The position numbers and the translations under genes are program-made. The notes beneath the pieces are model-generated. The model searched no databases and had not been told where the DNA came from. It was given only the letters and a program-made list of their open reading frames with translations. A stretch of DNA of 22,697 bases. It comes from a bacterium (GTDB lineage: Bacteria; Verrucomicrobiota; Verrucomicrobiia; Chthoniobacterales; Terrimicrobiaceae). The stretch lies in NCBI GenBank assembly GCA_009920585.1, contig RFZT01000007.1:1-22697 (forward strand). The letters run 5' to 3'. Below are positions 7,896-15,558 of this stretch, piece after piece (within the stretch, counting starts at the first letter, position 1; each line of letters starts with the position of its first letter).

Positions 7896-9266
7896 ATGCG
7901 AAACGTCGCCATCATAGGTCGTCCCAATGTCGGAAAATCGGCCCTCTTCAACCGCCTAGCTGGTCGCATGATCTCGATCGTGCATGACCAGGCCGGCGTC
8001 ACTCGCGACCGTATCGCCTCTGTCTGCAAACTCGGCTCCGCGCCGTTTGAGATCGTCGATACGGGCGGCATTGGATCTGAGCCTGACCCTGATTTTGCAG
8101 AGAGCACACGAGAAGGGGCTTTCATTGCGATGGAGTCCGCCGACGTTATTCTTTTCGTTACGGACTCGATTGATGGAGTCACACCTCTGGATGCCGAAGT
8201 GGCCTCGATGGTGCGAGGCACGGCCAGACCGCTCATCCTTGTCGTCAATAAAGTGGATACCGAGGGGCACGAATCTCGAGCGTTTGAATTTTCCCGATTG
8301 GGATTTAAACATACCTGCGCGGTGAGCGCGGCTCACGGTCGCGGTATCGGAGACCTTGTCGAGGAGATCGAATCCCTGCTTCCCGAAGCCGAAATCGCGG
8401 ACGAGTCTGCTCCTATCCGCCTTCCTAAGTTGGCTCTCGTTGGTCGACCGAATGTGGGAAAATCCTCCTTGGTGAATTCCATTCTCAACGACAATCGCAC
8501 CACGGTAAGCGAGATTGCCGGGACGACGCGCGATACGATCGACGTCGAGGCCGAGCGAGATGGCAACCGCTACATCCTTTGCGATACGGCCGGTATCCGC
8601 CATCGTTCGAGGCATAATTCCTCGGTCGAGGTTTTCAGTGTGATGCGCTCTGAAAAAACCATTCGTCGTGTGGATCTCAATATTCTCGTGATCGATGCAA
8701 CGATGGGAGTGACCATGCAGGATAAGAAGATCGCTGGTCTCATTCAACAGGCCAAAAAGCCCGCTATCATTGCGCTGAACAAGTGGGATCTCATTAAAAA
8801 ACAAGGCGGCGATGAAGATGAGCTTCTTCGCGAGCATATCGAGCACATCCGCCAAGAATTGTTTTTTCTGGATTATGCACCCGTCGTGGTTCTTTCCGCG
8901 CTCACGGGAGAAAATGTACGCCGTCTTTTCACGATGGTGGAAAAGGTTCGCCAGCACTCGACCCGCCGCGCTGGAACGGGTGAATTGAACCGCGTTCTTC
9001 GCGCCGCGATGGAGCGCCAGTCGCCATCGGTAAAATCCAATCGCCGCTTCAAACTGCTCTATGCGACGCAAGCCAACGAGAGGAACGAGTCGCCGATTTC
9101 TTCCCCTCTGTTTATTCTTTTTGTGAATGATCCGAGTTTACTCATGGAGAGTTACGTCAATTATCTATGTGCACGGATTCGTGAGAAGTGGGAGTTCCCT
9201 GGCCTGCCGATCCTTCTCCGCCTTCGCGGGCGTGAGGGTGCGACAGCTAATTTGATGGAGGGATAA
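7896..9266 (+). CDS. der: Ribosome biogenesis GTPase Der (EngA)
   Basis: Der has tandem GTPase domains and helps assemble the 50S ribosomal subunit. The first P-loop is GRPNVGKS at residues 8-15 with DTGG and NKVD following; the second is GRPNVGKS at 183-190 with DTAG and NKWD. The C-terminal KH-like domain covers about the last 110 residues (PSVKSNRRFKLLYATQA, FVNDPSL). Length 456 is typical. The frame is open further back into pgsA, but the ATG at 7896 matches the family N-terminus exactly (MRNVAIIGRPNVGKS). The upstream neighbour ends 8 bases earlier, so the two are probably co-transcribed. Confidence 0.97.
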   Translation: MRNVAIIGRPNVGKSALFNRLAGRMISIVHDQAGVTRDRIASVCKLGSAPFEIVDTGGIGSEPDPDFAESTREGAFIAMESADVILFVTDSIDGVTPLDAEVASMVRGTARPLILVVNKVDTEGHESRAFEFSRLGFKHTCAVSAAHGRGIGDLVEEIESLLPEAEIADESAPIRLPKLALVGRPNVGKSSLVNSILNDNRTTVSEIAGTTRDTIDVEAERDGNRYILCDTAGIRHRSRHNSSVEVFSVMRSEKTIRRVDLNILVIDATMGVTMQDKKIAGLIQQAKKPAIIALNKWDLIKKQGGDEDELLREHIEHIRQELFFLDYAPVVVLSALTGENVRRLFTMVEKVRQHSTRRAGTGELNRVLRAAMERQSPSVKSNRRFKLLYATQANERNESPISSPLFILFVNDPSLLMESYVNYLCARIREKWEFPGLPILLRLRGREGATANLMEG

Positions 9267-9287
9267 AGCCTCAACCTTCCTTTGAGC

Positions 9288-10154
9288 ATGGATGTCATTC
9301 GCATCGGCATTACGCGGGGTGATCCCGCTGGGGTAGGTCCGGAGATTGTCGAGGCTGCCACGAGGGATTTCGTATTGCCCAAGGGATGTGTCTTGGAGGT
9401 CGTCGGCGAAACGACTGGTCACATTCCGGGACATCCCACCGAGGCCTCTGCGCGCTCGGCCCTTGCCGGACTTGAGTTCGCTGCGGCCAAGTTGCTTTTG
9501 GGTGAGTGGAATGCCGTTGTTACCGGTCCTGTCTGTAAGCATGCTTTGCACGAGATCGGATACGATTTTCCCGGACAAACCGAATTTTTTGCAGCGAGGG
9601 CAGGGGTTGATAACTTTGCCATGTGCCTGACTGGGGGCGCGCTCACAGTCGCTTTGGTGACCGCTCACATCCCGCTCAACCAAGTTGCGGGAAGTTTGGC
9701 GGGTGATGAAATCGTTCGGGTTGGTGAGTTGTTGCGTCATTTCCTTTCGTTGCGTGGGTTTAAATGCCCGCGTATCGCTGTGGCCGGATTGAATCCCCAT
9801 GCAGGTGAAAATGGGGATCTCGGCAGCGAGGAAATACAGATCATTGCGCCTGCGGTTGCGCGTTTGAGAGAACGGGGAGAATTCTTCGGACCGTTTGCGC
9901 CTGATACCATTTTCCATCGTGCTGTCGCTGGGGAGTTCGACGGCGTGCTTTGCATGTATCACGACCAAGGCCTCATTCCTCTTAAGTTGCTGGCGTTCCA
10001 TGAGGGTGTGAATGTCACGCTTGGGCTGCCATTTATCCGTACTAGTCCAGACCATGGCACGGCTTTTGACATAGCTGGCAAGGGCCTCGCACGCGCAGAC
10101 AGCATGAAATCTGCCCTCCGTCTCGCTGTGGATCTTGCCCTTATGCAGGGCTAG
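9288..10154 (+). CDS. pdxA: 4-hydroxythreonine-4-phosphate dehydrogenase
   Basis: PdxA oxidises 4-phosphohydroxy-L-threonine in pyridoxal phosphate synthesis. Visible motifs are GITRGDPAGVGPEI at the start, TGPVCKHAL, the three metal-ligand histidine segments (TAHIPLNQ, GLNPHAGENG, TSPDHGTAFD), and YHDQGLIPLK followed by VNVTLGLPFIRT. At 288 residues it is about 40 shorter than E. coli PdxA. The missing part lies between the GDPAG motif and TGPV, while all catalytic segments remain. I chose the ATG at 9288 over an in-frame TTG at 9282. It follows der by 21 bases. Confidence 0.92.
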   Translation: MDVIRIGITRGDPAGVGPEIVEAATRDFVLPKGCVLEVVGETTGHIPGHPTEASARSALAGLEFAAAKLLLGEWNAVVTGPVCKHALHEIGYDFPGQTEFFAARAGVDNFAMCLTGGALTVALVTAHIPLNQVAGSLAGDEIVRVGELLRHFLSLRGFKCPRIAVAGLNPHAGENGDLGSEEIQIIAPAVARLRERGEFFGPFAPDTIFHRAVAGEFDGVLCMYHDQGLIPLKLLAFHEGVNVTLGLPFIRTSPDHGTAFDIAGKGLARADSMKSALRLAVDLALMQG

Positions 10155-10191
10155 AACTTGTGTGTGATTGTTTGTTTTTTGCCCCTGCCGA

Positions 10192-10220
10192 TTGACGCGT
10201 CGTGGAGGGGTAGGTATGAT
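10192..10220 (+). promoter_or_regulatory. Sigma-70-type promoter of the LptF/G-type permease operon
   Basis: TTGACG at 10192-10197 and TATGAT at 10215-10220 are separated by exactly 17 bases, and each matches consensus at five of six positions. Transcription would begin near 10227, leaving a leader of about 8 bases before the ATG at 10235. It lies in an 80-base gap between pdxA and the permease gene, so it marks a probable operon start. This is the best promoter match in the window. Confidence 0.6.
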
Positions 10221-10234
10221 CTGAGTCCATCGAA

Positions 10235-11365
10235 ATGACGATCCTCGACCGCTACGTCCTTAAAAAATTCCTAGTCCCGTTTATTTATTGTTTCATCGGG
10301 TTTATTGGCATTTGGTTTGTCTTTGATCTGAGCGACAATTTGCAGGATTTCATTCAAGGAAATGCTTCTTTTGAGGCTTTGTCGGATTATTACGCATCCC
10401 AAATTCCTGAGATCGTTGTGATGAGCCTCCCTATCGGAACGCTTCTGGCCATCCTTTATTCTCTCGCGGCGATGTCCCGCTCGAATGAGATCATCTCCAT
10501 GCTTGGGGCAGGTCGAAGTATTGTTCGGATCCTCTTGCCGTTAATGATAGCAGGAGTTTTTCTCACCGGATTAACCGCCTACTTCAACTATGAGGGGGCT
10601 CCGCACGCGAGTGGTATCAAGAAAGTGATGGTCGGCGATATCAAGCGTGGCCATAAGAGTGATAAATCTATCCGCGCTCATCTCTTTCGGAACCGCGAAG
10701 ATAGGCGAACTTGGTTTGTTGCTCGCATGCCCCTTAGTAGGTCGAGGTTGAACGGTGTTCAAATCGTCCAGCAGGATGCGGATGGGGCCATACGCCAGCA
10801 GTGGTATGCTCGCGAGGCCACATTCGATCCGAACCTTCTTCAATGGAAACTCGCTGGTGCCCGCTATGTTGAAATGAATCCCGAGGGTGAGATCGAAAAG
10901 ACCGAGATGAATGATCTGATATGTGTCGATGGCTGGTCCGAAACTCCCTGGCGTATTGCGAGTTCCATGTTGAATGCAGATTTTCTTTCCGTCACCGAGT
11001 TGAACGACTATCTGAAATTCAACAGCGATTTTCCTGTCGTTCGCTTGGCGCCCTATCACACGCAGTGGCATTACCGCTGGGCTTTGCCTACCGTTTGTTT
11101 TTTAGTGATTTTCGTCGCGGCCCCTTGTGCGATTGTTTACTCGCGACGCGGAGTTCTGGGTGGGGTGGCTACCGCGATCGGGTTGTTCTTCTGCTTGATT
11201 TTCGTAAGTAGTCTCTTCATCGCTTTGGGCAAGGGCAATCGGGTATCTCCTGTTGTCGCTGCTTGGGGACCGATGTTCGCCTTTTTTCTTATCGGTCTAT
11301 TCATGCTTTGGTTGCGTTCGACCAACCGCGATATGCCAAAACTCAAAATACCAGGAATCGGATAA
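10235..11365 (+). CDS. LptF/LptG (YjgP/YjgQ) family LPS export permease
   Basis: This is the inner-membrane permease subunit of the LptB2FGC complex, which extracts LPS and passes it to the periplasmic bridge. The protein (376 residues) opens with LDRYVLKKFLVPF, typical of the family. It has three membrane segments in the first 120 residues, including SLPIGTLLAILYSLAAMSRS and the MLGAG turn, then a periplasmic domain of about 160 residues, then three C-terminal helices from about 283 to 365. Only one such permease is in the window; a second may lie elsewhere, or this one may act as a homodimer. I cannot say whether it is the F or G type. A strong promoter lies directly upstream. Its TAA shares one base with the next ATG (TAATG). 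Confidence 0.88.
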   Translation: MTILDRYVLKKFLVPFIYCFIGFIGIWFVFDLSDNLQDFIQGNASFEALSDYYASQIPEIVVMSLPIGTLLAILYSLAAMSRSNEIISMLGAGRSIVRILLPLMIAGVFLTGLTAYFNYEGAPHASGIKKVMVGDIKRGHKSDKSIRAHLFRNREDRRTWFVARMPLSRSRLNGVQIVQQDADGAIRQQWYAREATFDPNLLQWKLAGARYVEMNPEGEIEKTEMNDLICVDGWSETPWRIASSMLNADFLSVTELNDYLKFNSDFPVVRLAPYHTQWHYRWALPTVCFLVIFVAAPCAIVYSRRGVLGGVATAIGLFFCLIFVSSLFIALGKGNRVSPVVAAWGPMFAFFLIGLFMLWLRSTNRDMPKLKIPGIG

Positions 11366-11853
11366 TGCAAGCAGACTGGGACATCAAATCGCGATCGCAT
11401 CGTTGCTCGCAAACCGGAGCAGAATTCCAAGAAGGGGAATTTTTTTACACTTTGCTCGTTCGCGATGCGGAAGGGTTTCGACGTGAGGATTTATCCGAGG
11501 CAGCGTGGAAGGAACGCAATGAAAACATCCAGCCTTTTTCATTTTGGAGGACAAAGTATGAACCGCCCGCCGAGCGTCCGCCTGAAGCTATTCCGCGTGA
11601 TGATGCGGAGAGTTTGCTGAGGCGGCTCATCATCGAGAACGATCCCGCACATCAAAATACCCGTTACATTCTTGCGCTCATGCTTGAAAGGAAACGTCTC
11701 CTGCGTCCGATGGAAAGCAGCGACAAGGATATGCTGGTCTATGAGCACTTGGCGACTGGAGATACTCTCGTTCTCACGAATCCCCATCTCAGCTTGGAGC
11801 AAATCCCGGATGTCCAGCGCGAGGTGAGTGCACTTTTGAGTCCTCCCGCCTAA
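11365..11853 (+). CDS. Unrecognised 162-residue cytoplasmic protein coupled to permease and dus genes
   Basis: I do not recognise this family. The protein is soluble-looking and charged, with no signal peptide or membrane segment. The N-terminal part (residues 1-65) has a compact aromatic pattern: WDIKSRSHRCSQTG, then EGEFFYTLLV, then GFRREDLSEAAW and PFSFWRTKY. It contains only one cysteine (Cys14), so there is no zinc ribbon. Residues 79-130 look helical and acidic/basic. The ATG at 11365 shares one base with the preceding stop and its own TAA shares one base with the dus start, so translation is probably coupled on both sides. Its reality is supported by this tight fit and by coding-like codon use. 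A housekeeping role linked to LPS export or tRNA/ribosome work is only a guess from position. Confidence 0.8.
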   Translation: MQADWDIKSRSHRCSQTGAEFQEGEFFYTLLVRDAEGFRREDLSEAAWKERNENIQPFSFWRTKYEPPAERPPEAIPRDDAESLLRRLIIENDPAHQNTRYILALMLERKRLLRPMESSDKDMLVYEHLATGDTLVLTNPHLSLEQIPDVQREVSALLSPPA

Positions 11854-12827
11854 TGGATCTTCCTATCGGCGGAAGGCCCCACTTGTTCCTAGCTCCAATG
11901 GCCGGGGTGACGAACACCGTATTCAGGCGGCTTTGCAAGGACCTTGGCGCCGATGTTCTCACGACCGAGTTTGTCTCCGCTGAGGGTATTCTGCATCGTA
12001 ACGAACGCACCAGTCGCTATCTGGAATTCCAACCCGATGAGCGTCCGCTTGGGGTTCAGCTTTTTGGCGCCGACCCCGATCGTCTTGCCGAAGCAGCTAA
12101 GGCTGTGATCGACTGGGTTGCACCGGATTTTATCGATCTGAATTTCGGTTGTCCTGTGAACAAGGTTGTGTCTCGCAATGGTGGGTCTGCGCTTTTGAAG
12201 GACTGTCCGCTTCTCGCCAGCGTCGCTCGATCGGTTGTCGCGGCTGCGGCTGGATTGCCAGTGACTGCAAAAATACGCATCGGATGGGATTCCCGCTCGG
12301 TGAATGCAACGGAAACCGCGCGCATCCTCGAAGGGGAGGGGATTTCGAGGTTGGCCGTTCATGGTCGCACTAAGGAGCAGGGGTATTCTGGGGAAGCGGA
12401 TTGGGACGTGATCACCGATGTTGTTCAAGCGGTCCAAATTCCTGTGATTGGAAATGGCGATATCGACAGTGCGGCCGTGGCTCTGGCCCGCTGGAGTCAA
12501 AGTGGCGTTGACGGCATCATGATCGGCAGGGCGGCTATGAACCACCCTTGGATTTTTCGCGAGATCCGCGCCGCGTTTGCCGATCAAGGGAGCGATATCG
12601 TCACCCTTGCGGATAAATGGGCGTTTATTGAGGGGCACTGCGCCAAAGAAATCGAGTGGTGGAAAGGCCAAGAAGCCCAGGCGATGAAATCTATGCGCGC
12701 GAGATTGATGGCCTACACTAGAGGATTACCTGGGGGAGCACGTCTCCGTGAACGACTTCAGCGCGTCGAAACGCTGGACGGCTTGCGCCAAATAGGTTCG
12801 GACCACATCGCAGAAAATGCGGCTTGA
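11853..12827 (+). CDS. dusB: tRNA-dihydrouridine synthase, DusB-like
   Basis: Dus enzymes use FMN and NADPH to reduce uridines in tRNA. The 324-residue protein starts with FLAPMAGVTNTVFRRL, the TIM-barrel FMN-site opening. Its catalytic Cys100 sits in LNFGCPVNKVV, followed by AVHGRTKEQGYSG and the FMN phosphate segment VIGNGDI ... GIMIGRAAMNHPWIF. The GCPVNKVV and GRTKEQGYSG wording fits DusB better than DusA or DusC; the precise tRNA position is not deducible. The start overlaps the stop of the unknown 162-residue gene by one base. kdsA begins 50 bases later. Confidence 0.92.
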   Translation: MDLPIGGRPHLFLAPMAGVTNTVFRRLCKDLGADVLTTEFVSAEGILHRNERTSRYLEFQPDERPLGVQLFGADPDRLAEAAKAVIDWVAPDFIDLNFGCPVNKVVSRNGGSALLKDCPLLASVARSVVAAAAGLPVTAKIRIGWDSRSVNATETARILEGEGISRLAVHGRTKEQGYSGEADWDVITDVVQAVQIPVIGNGDIDSAAVALARWSQSGVDGIMIGRAAMNHPWIFREIRAAFADQGSDIVTLADKWAFIEGHCAKEIEWWKGQEAQAMKSMRARLMAYTRGLPGGARLRERLQRVETLDGLRQIGSDHIAENAA

Positions 12828-12877
12828 ATGCACAAAAACTTTGCGGATTTCCCCTGCGTTGAATAACCTGCTTCCCA

Positions 12878-13699
12878 ATGCCAAATTGTTCAGAACTCAA
12901 AATCGGCTCAACTGTTCTTGGTGGTCGTGATTTGCTTTTCATTCTCGGACCATGCGTGATTGAAACTCCGGAATTCACGCGCCGAATGGCATACAAAATC
13001 AAGGCCATCTGCGATGGGGAGGGCGTCGATTTTGTTTTCAAGGCATCCTACGACAAGGCCAATCGCACATCGGCAAAATCTTTTAGAGGCACTTCCGTTC
13101 GCGACGGATGTCAATTGTTGTGTGAGATAGGTGCCGCCCATGGGGTGCCAGTCACGACGGATATTCACAATCCCGAAGAGGCTGCTATTGCTGCTGAGTT
13201 CATTGACATCCTTCAAATCCCAGCGTTCCTGTGCCGTCAGACCGATCTCATTGTCGCGGCAGCGAAGACCGGTCGGATTGTGAATGTGAAGAAAGGTCAA
13301 TTCCTTGCGCCTTGGGATATGAAGAATGTTGCAGCCAAGCTCGAGGCCTCTGGATGCAAAGATTATTTTTTCACCGAAAGGGGCACCACATTTGGTTACA
13401 ATAATCTCGTTGCTGACATGCGAGCCATCCCTTGGATGCAGGAAATCGGGTGTCCCGTCGTGTTTGATGCAACGCACTCGGTTCAGCGTCCTGGCGGGGC
13501 CGGTGAGACGACGGGTGGGGATGGTAAATTGGCGCCTGTTTTGGCCAGAGCTGCCGTGGCGGCGGGATGCGATGGCGTATTCCTAGAAACTCACGAAAAT
13601 CCAGCTGCAGCGCTCTCTGATGGCCCAAATCAAGTTCCGATTGAGGAGCTCCCCCGCCTCATCAAACAACTTAAGGCCATTCGCGATGCCATATTGTAA
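12878..13699 (+). CDS. kdsA: 3-deoxy-D-manno-octulosonate-8-phosphate synthase, metal-dependent type
   Basis: KdsA condenses arabinose 5-phosphate (the KdsD product) with phosphoenolpyruvate to KDO 8-phosphate. Hallmarks are FKASYDKANRTS, SFRGTSV, IPAFLCRQTDL, VNVKKGQFLAPWD, TERGTTFGYNNLV and DATHSVQRPGG. The residue after GP is Cys26 (LGPCVIE) rather than the Asn of the E. coli enzyme. With His199, Glu236 and Asp247 this makes the full metal site of the Aquifex-type enzyme. Length is 273 residues. It overlaps lptC by 14 bases, so KDO synthesis and LPS export look co-expressed. A weak promoter-like pair (TTGCGG at 12841, TAACCT at 12864, 17-base spacer) precedes the ATG by 8 bases. Confidence 0.96.
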   Translation: MPNCSELKIGSTVLGGRDLLFILGPCVIETPEFTRRMAYKIKAICDGEGVDFVFKASYDKANRTSAKSFRGTSVRDGCQLLCEIGAAHGVPVTTDIHNPEEAAIAAEFIDILQIPAFLCRQTDLIVAAAKTGRIVNVKKGQFLAPWDMKNVAAKLEASGCKDYFFTERGTTFGYNNLVADMRAIPWMQEIGCPVVFDATHSVQRPGGAGETTGGDGKLAPVLARAAVAAGCDGVFLETHENPAAALSDGPNQVPIEELPRLIKQLKAIRDAIL

Positions 13700-14150
13700 A
13701 ATTGCCTCTTTCTTAATCCTCCTTTCAGCATGGAGTTCGATTCTTTCTGCAGCGCCTTCCCCGACTCCCGAAAAAAAGGATAAATTTGAAATGCCGGTTC
13801 CGGTCGGCATGCCGGTTCTAGGGCTAAAAATCCCGCACTATGACGAGAATGGAAAATTGGCACTCGTTTTAGAGTCCGAAAGCGCCAAGAAAATCGATGA
13901 GAGCCATATCGAAATGACTAACCTCAAAGTCGAGGCACTTGATCAGGAAGGGAACAAAATTTTCGTTGAACTCCCACAGTCATTATTTAACCTCGATACG
14001 CGAATCCTCTCAGGTGACAAAGGCGCTCTCATTAAGCGTTCTGACTTTGTTATCACCGGTGACAATATCGAATTCAACACTGAAACCCGATTTGGAACGA
14101 TGCGCGGAAACATCAAAATGGTCATTTCGACCGACAACAACCCTCAATGA
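13686..14150 (+). CDS. lptC: LptC-like LPS export protein (assignment mainly by position)
   Basis: This 154-residue protein has a hydrophobic N-terminal segment (about residues 5-22, ILLSAWSSILSAA) that may be a signal peptide or membrane anchor. The rest is polar and beta-rich with the rhythm of an LptC/LptA jelly roll (ESHIEMTNLKVEAL, SLFNLDTRILSGDKGALIKRSDFVITGDNIEFN, FGTMRGNIKMVI). In the Lpt system LptC sits on the permease and hands LPS to LptA. Direct sequence similarity is weak, and I rely on the order kdsA-lptC-lptA-lptB. The ATG at 13686 lies inside the kdsA end; the stop overlaps the lptA start as ATGA. A second LptA-like periplasmic protein is the main alternative. Confidence 0.75.
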   Translation: MPYCKIASFLILLSAWSSILSAAPSPTPEKKDKFEMPVPVGMPVLGLKIPHYDENGKLALVLESESAKKIDESHIEMTNLKVEALDQEGNKIFVELPQSLFNLDTRILSGDKGALIKRSDFVITGDNIEFNTETRFGTMRGNIKMVISTDNNPQ

Positions 14151-14731
14151 CACCAATTAAAAAATCCCTCCCTGCCCTTTTCTCTCTTGTGGTCACGCTA
14201 GGTTTGGTAAATGCCCAGCAACCCGCCTCAACCCCCGCACCGCAAGCTAAGGATAAAAATCCTCTTGGTTTCTTTAATCCCGCTGGAGGGGAACGTCCGA
14301 AGGGGGCGCAAACGGAGATCACCGCGACGGAGGATGCTACTTACGACAACGAAAAGAGTATCGCTGAGTTCAATGGTGGGGTCATCGTTCGCGACCCCCA
14401 GTTTACTCTCACTTGTGACAAGCTCGTGGTTCATCTCGGTAAAGATCACAAAGGGATGGAAACAGCCGACGCCAAGGGGAACGTCGTGATCATCCAAGAA
14501 AAGCAGGATCCCAAAAGTAATGCTCCGAAATCTATCGGGCGCGCCGGCGAGGTCACCTACAAGCCTTCTACTGGTGAAGTCGTGATGCGCAAGTGGCCCT
14601 CGATTCAACAAGGGATCAATCAACAAGTCGCCACAGAGGAATCTACAGTCATGATCCTCAAAAACAGCGGTCAATCCCGCACGGTGGGTGGTAGCAAAAC
14701 TCTCATTGCCGATACCTCCGAGCAGAAATGA
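14147..14731 (+). CDS. lptA: LptA/OstA family periplasmic LPS-transport protein
   Basis: The 194-residue protein has a signal peptide with likely cleavage after Ala23 (GLVNA/QQ) and a Pro/Ala-rich stretch to about residue 40. An OstA-type beta domain follows: TEITATEDATYDNEKSIAEF, GGVIVRDPQFTLTCDKLVVHL, ADAKGNVVII and GRAGEVTYKPSTGEVVM. LptA polymers bridge the periplasm and carry LPS from LptC to the outer-membrane LptD. The 4-base ATGA overlaps with lptC before it and lptB after it indicate coupled translation and equal dosage of the export parts. Confidence 0.87.
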   Translation: MTPIKKSLPALFSLVVTLGLVNAQQPASTPAPQAKDKNPLGFFNPAGGERPKGAQTEITATEDATYDNEKSIAEFNGGVIVRDPQFTLTCDKLVVHLGKDHKGMETADAKGNVVIIQEKQDPKSNAPKSIGRAGEVTYKPSTGEVVMRKWPSIQQGINQQVATEESTVMILKNSGQSRTVGGSKTLIADTSEQK

Positions 14732-15474
14732 GTTCTACGACCGATAACGAAAGCCCCTTGCTCAGCACTGAGGGGTTGGTGAAAATCTACAACGGTAGAT
14801 CGGTCGTCAACGGCGTTGATATCAACGTCAAAAAGGGCGAGATCGTCGGACTCTTGGGCCCCAATGGCGCTGGAAAAACCACGACGTTTTACATGATCGT
14901 CGGGTTGGTCCGACCAAATGATGGTCATGTTTTTTTTCAAAACGCGGATGTGACTTCGATGCCGATGTATAAGCGCGCTCGTCACGGAATGGGATACCTA
15001 CCGCAGGAAGAATCGATTTTCCGTAAGCTCACGGTCGAGGAGAACATTCTCGCCATTCTTGAAACCACTGGCGCAACGAAGAAGGAACGTAAGGATCGTT
15101 GCGAAGAGCTTCTCACACGATTTGGCATCGACCATATCGCCAAAAATGAGGCGCTCACACTTTCCGGTGGAGAGAAGCGCCGGCTTACTATCGCCCGCTC
15201 GCTGGTCACGAACCCCTCGCTTCTCATGCTTGATGAGCCTTTCAGCGGCGTGGATCCTATCGCCGTTCACGATGTTCAGCAGATTATTCAAGATCTCCGC
15301 GCCCAAGGCTTGGCCATCCTCATCACGGATCACAATGTTCGCGAAACGCTCAACATCGTGGATCGCGCCTACCTCATCTTCGAAGGACGCGTCGAGAGCC
15401 AAGGGAATAAGGATTTTCTCCTTAATGACCCCATCAGTCGCAAGCTCTACCTTGGCGAATCCTTCACTATGTAG
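14728..15474 (+). CDS. lptB: LPS export ABC transporter ATP-binding protein
   Basis: LptB is the cytoplasmic ATPase that powers LPS extraction. The 248-residue protein has Walker A GPNGAGKTT (residues 44-52), the signature LSGGEKRR (from 145), Walker B LLMLDEP (165-171) and the switch histidine in ITDHNVRETL. The segment YLPQEESIFRKLTVEENI is characteristic of LptB among ABC ATPases. A short N-terminal extension of about ten residues precedes the usual start. It begins in an ATGA overlap with lptA and is followed by an 84-base gap before hprK with no clear terminator. Confidence 0.95.
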   Translation: MSSTTDNESPLLSTEGLVKIYNGRSVVNGVDINVKKGEIVGLLGPNGAGKTTTFYMIVGLVRPNDGHVFFQNADVTSMPMYKRARHGMGYLPQEESIFRKLTVEENILAILETTGATKKERKDRCEELLTRFGIDHIAKNEALTLSGGEKRRLTIARSLVTNPSLLMLDEPFSGVDPIAVHDVQQIIQDLRAQGLAILITDHNVRETLNIVDRAYLIFEGRVESQGNKDFLLNDPISRKLYLGESFTM

Positions 15475-15558
15475 GCCGCTGATCTTTTTTGAAAAAATCA
15501 TCATTGCGCTGGCGGCGAATTTGCCGTCCTTTGATATTGACCCCAAGCCTTCAAGCCC

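Noticed and set aside
7956..9071. Long open frame of 371 codons on the minus strand, opposite der
   Set aside because: Der is certain from its tandem GTPase motifs. The antisense translation shows no domain and is explained by codon bias of the real gene. The same holds for antisense frames opposite pdxA (9165-10055), dus (11889-12671) and the pseudouridine synthase (6396-7148).
15475..15558. Intrinsic terminator between lptB and hprK
   Set aside because: The T6/A6 inverted repeat (near 15485-15500) and the CGGC/GCCG hairpin after it lack a GC stem followed by a T-run, so no proper terminator is supported.
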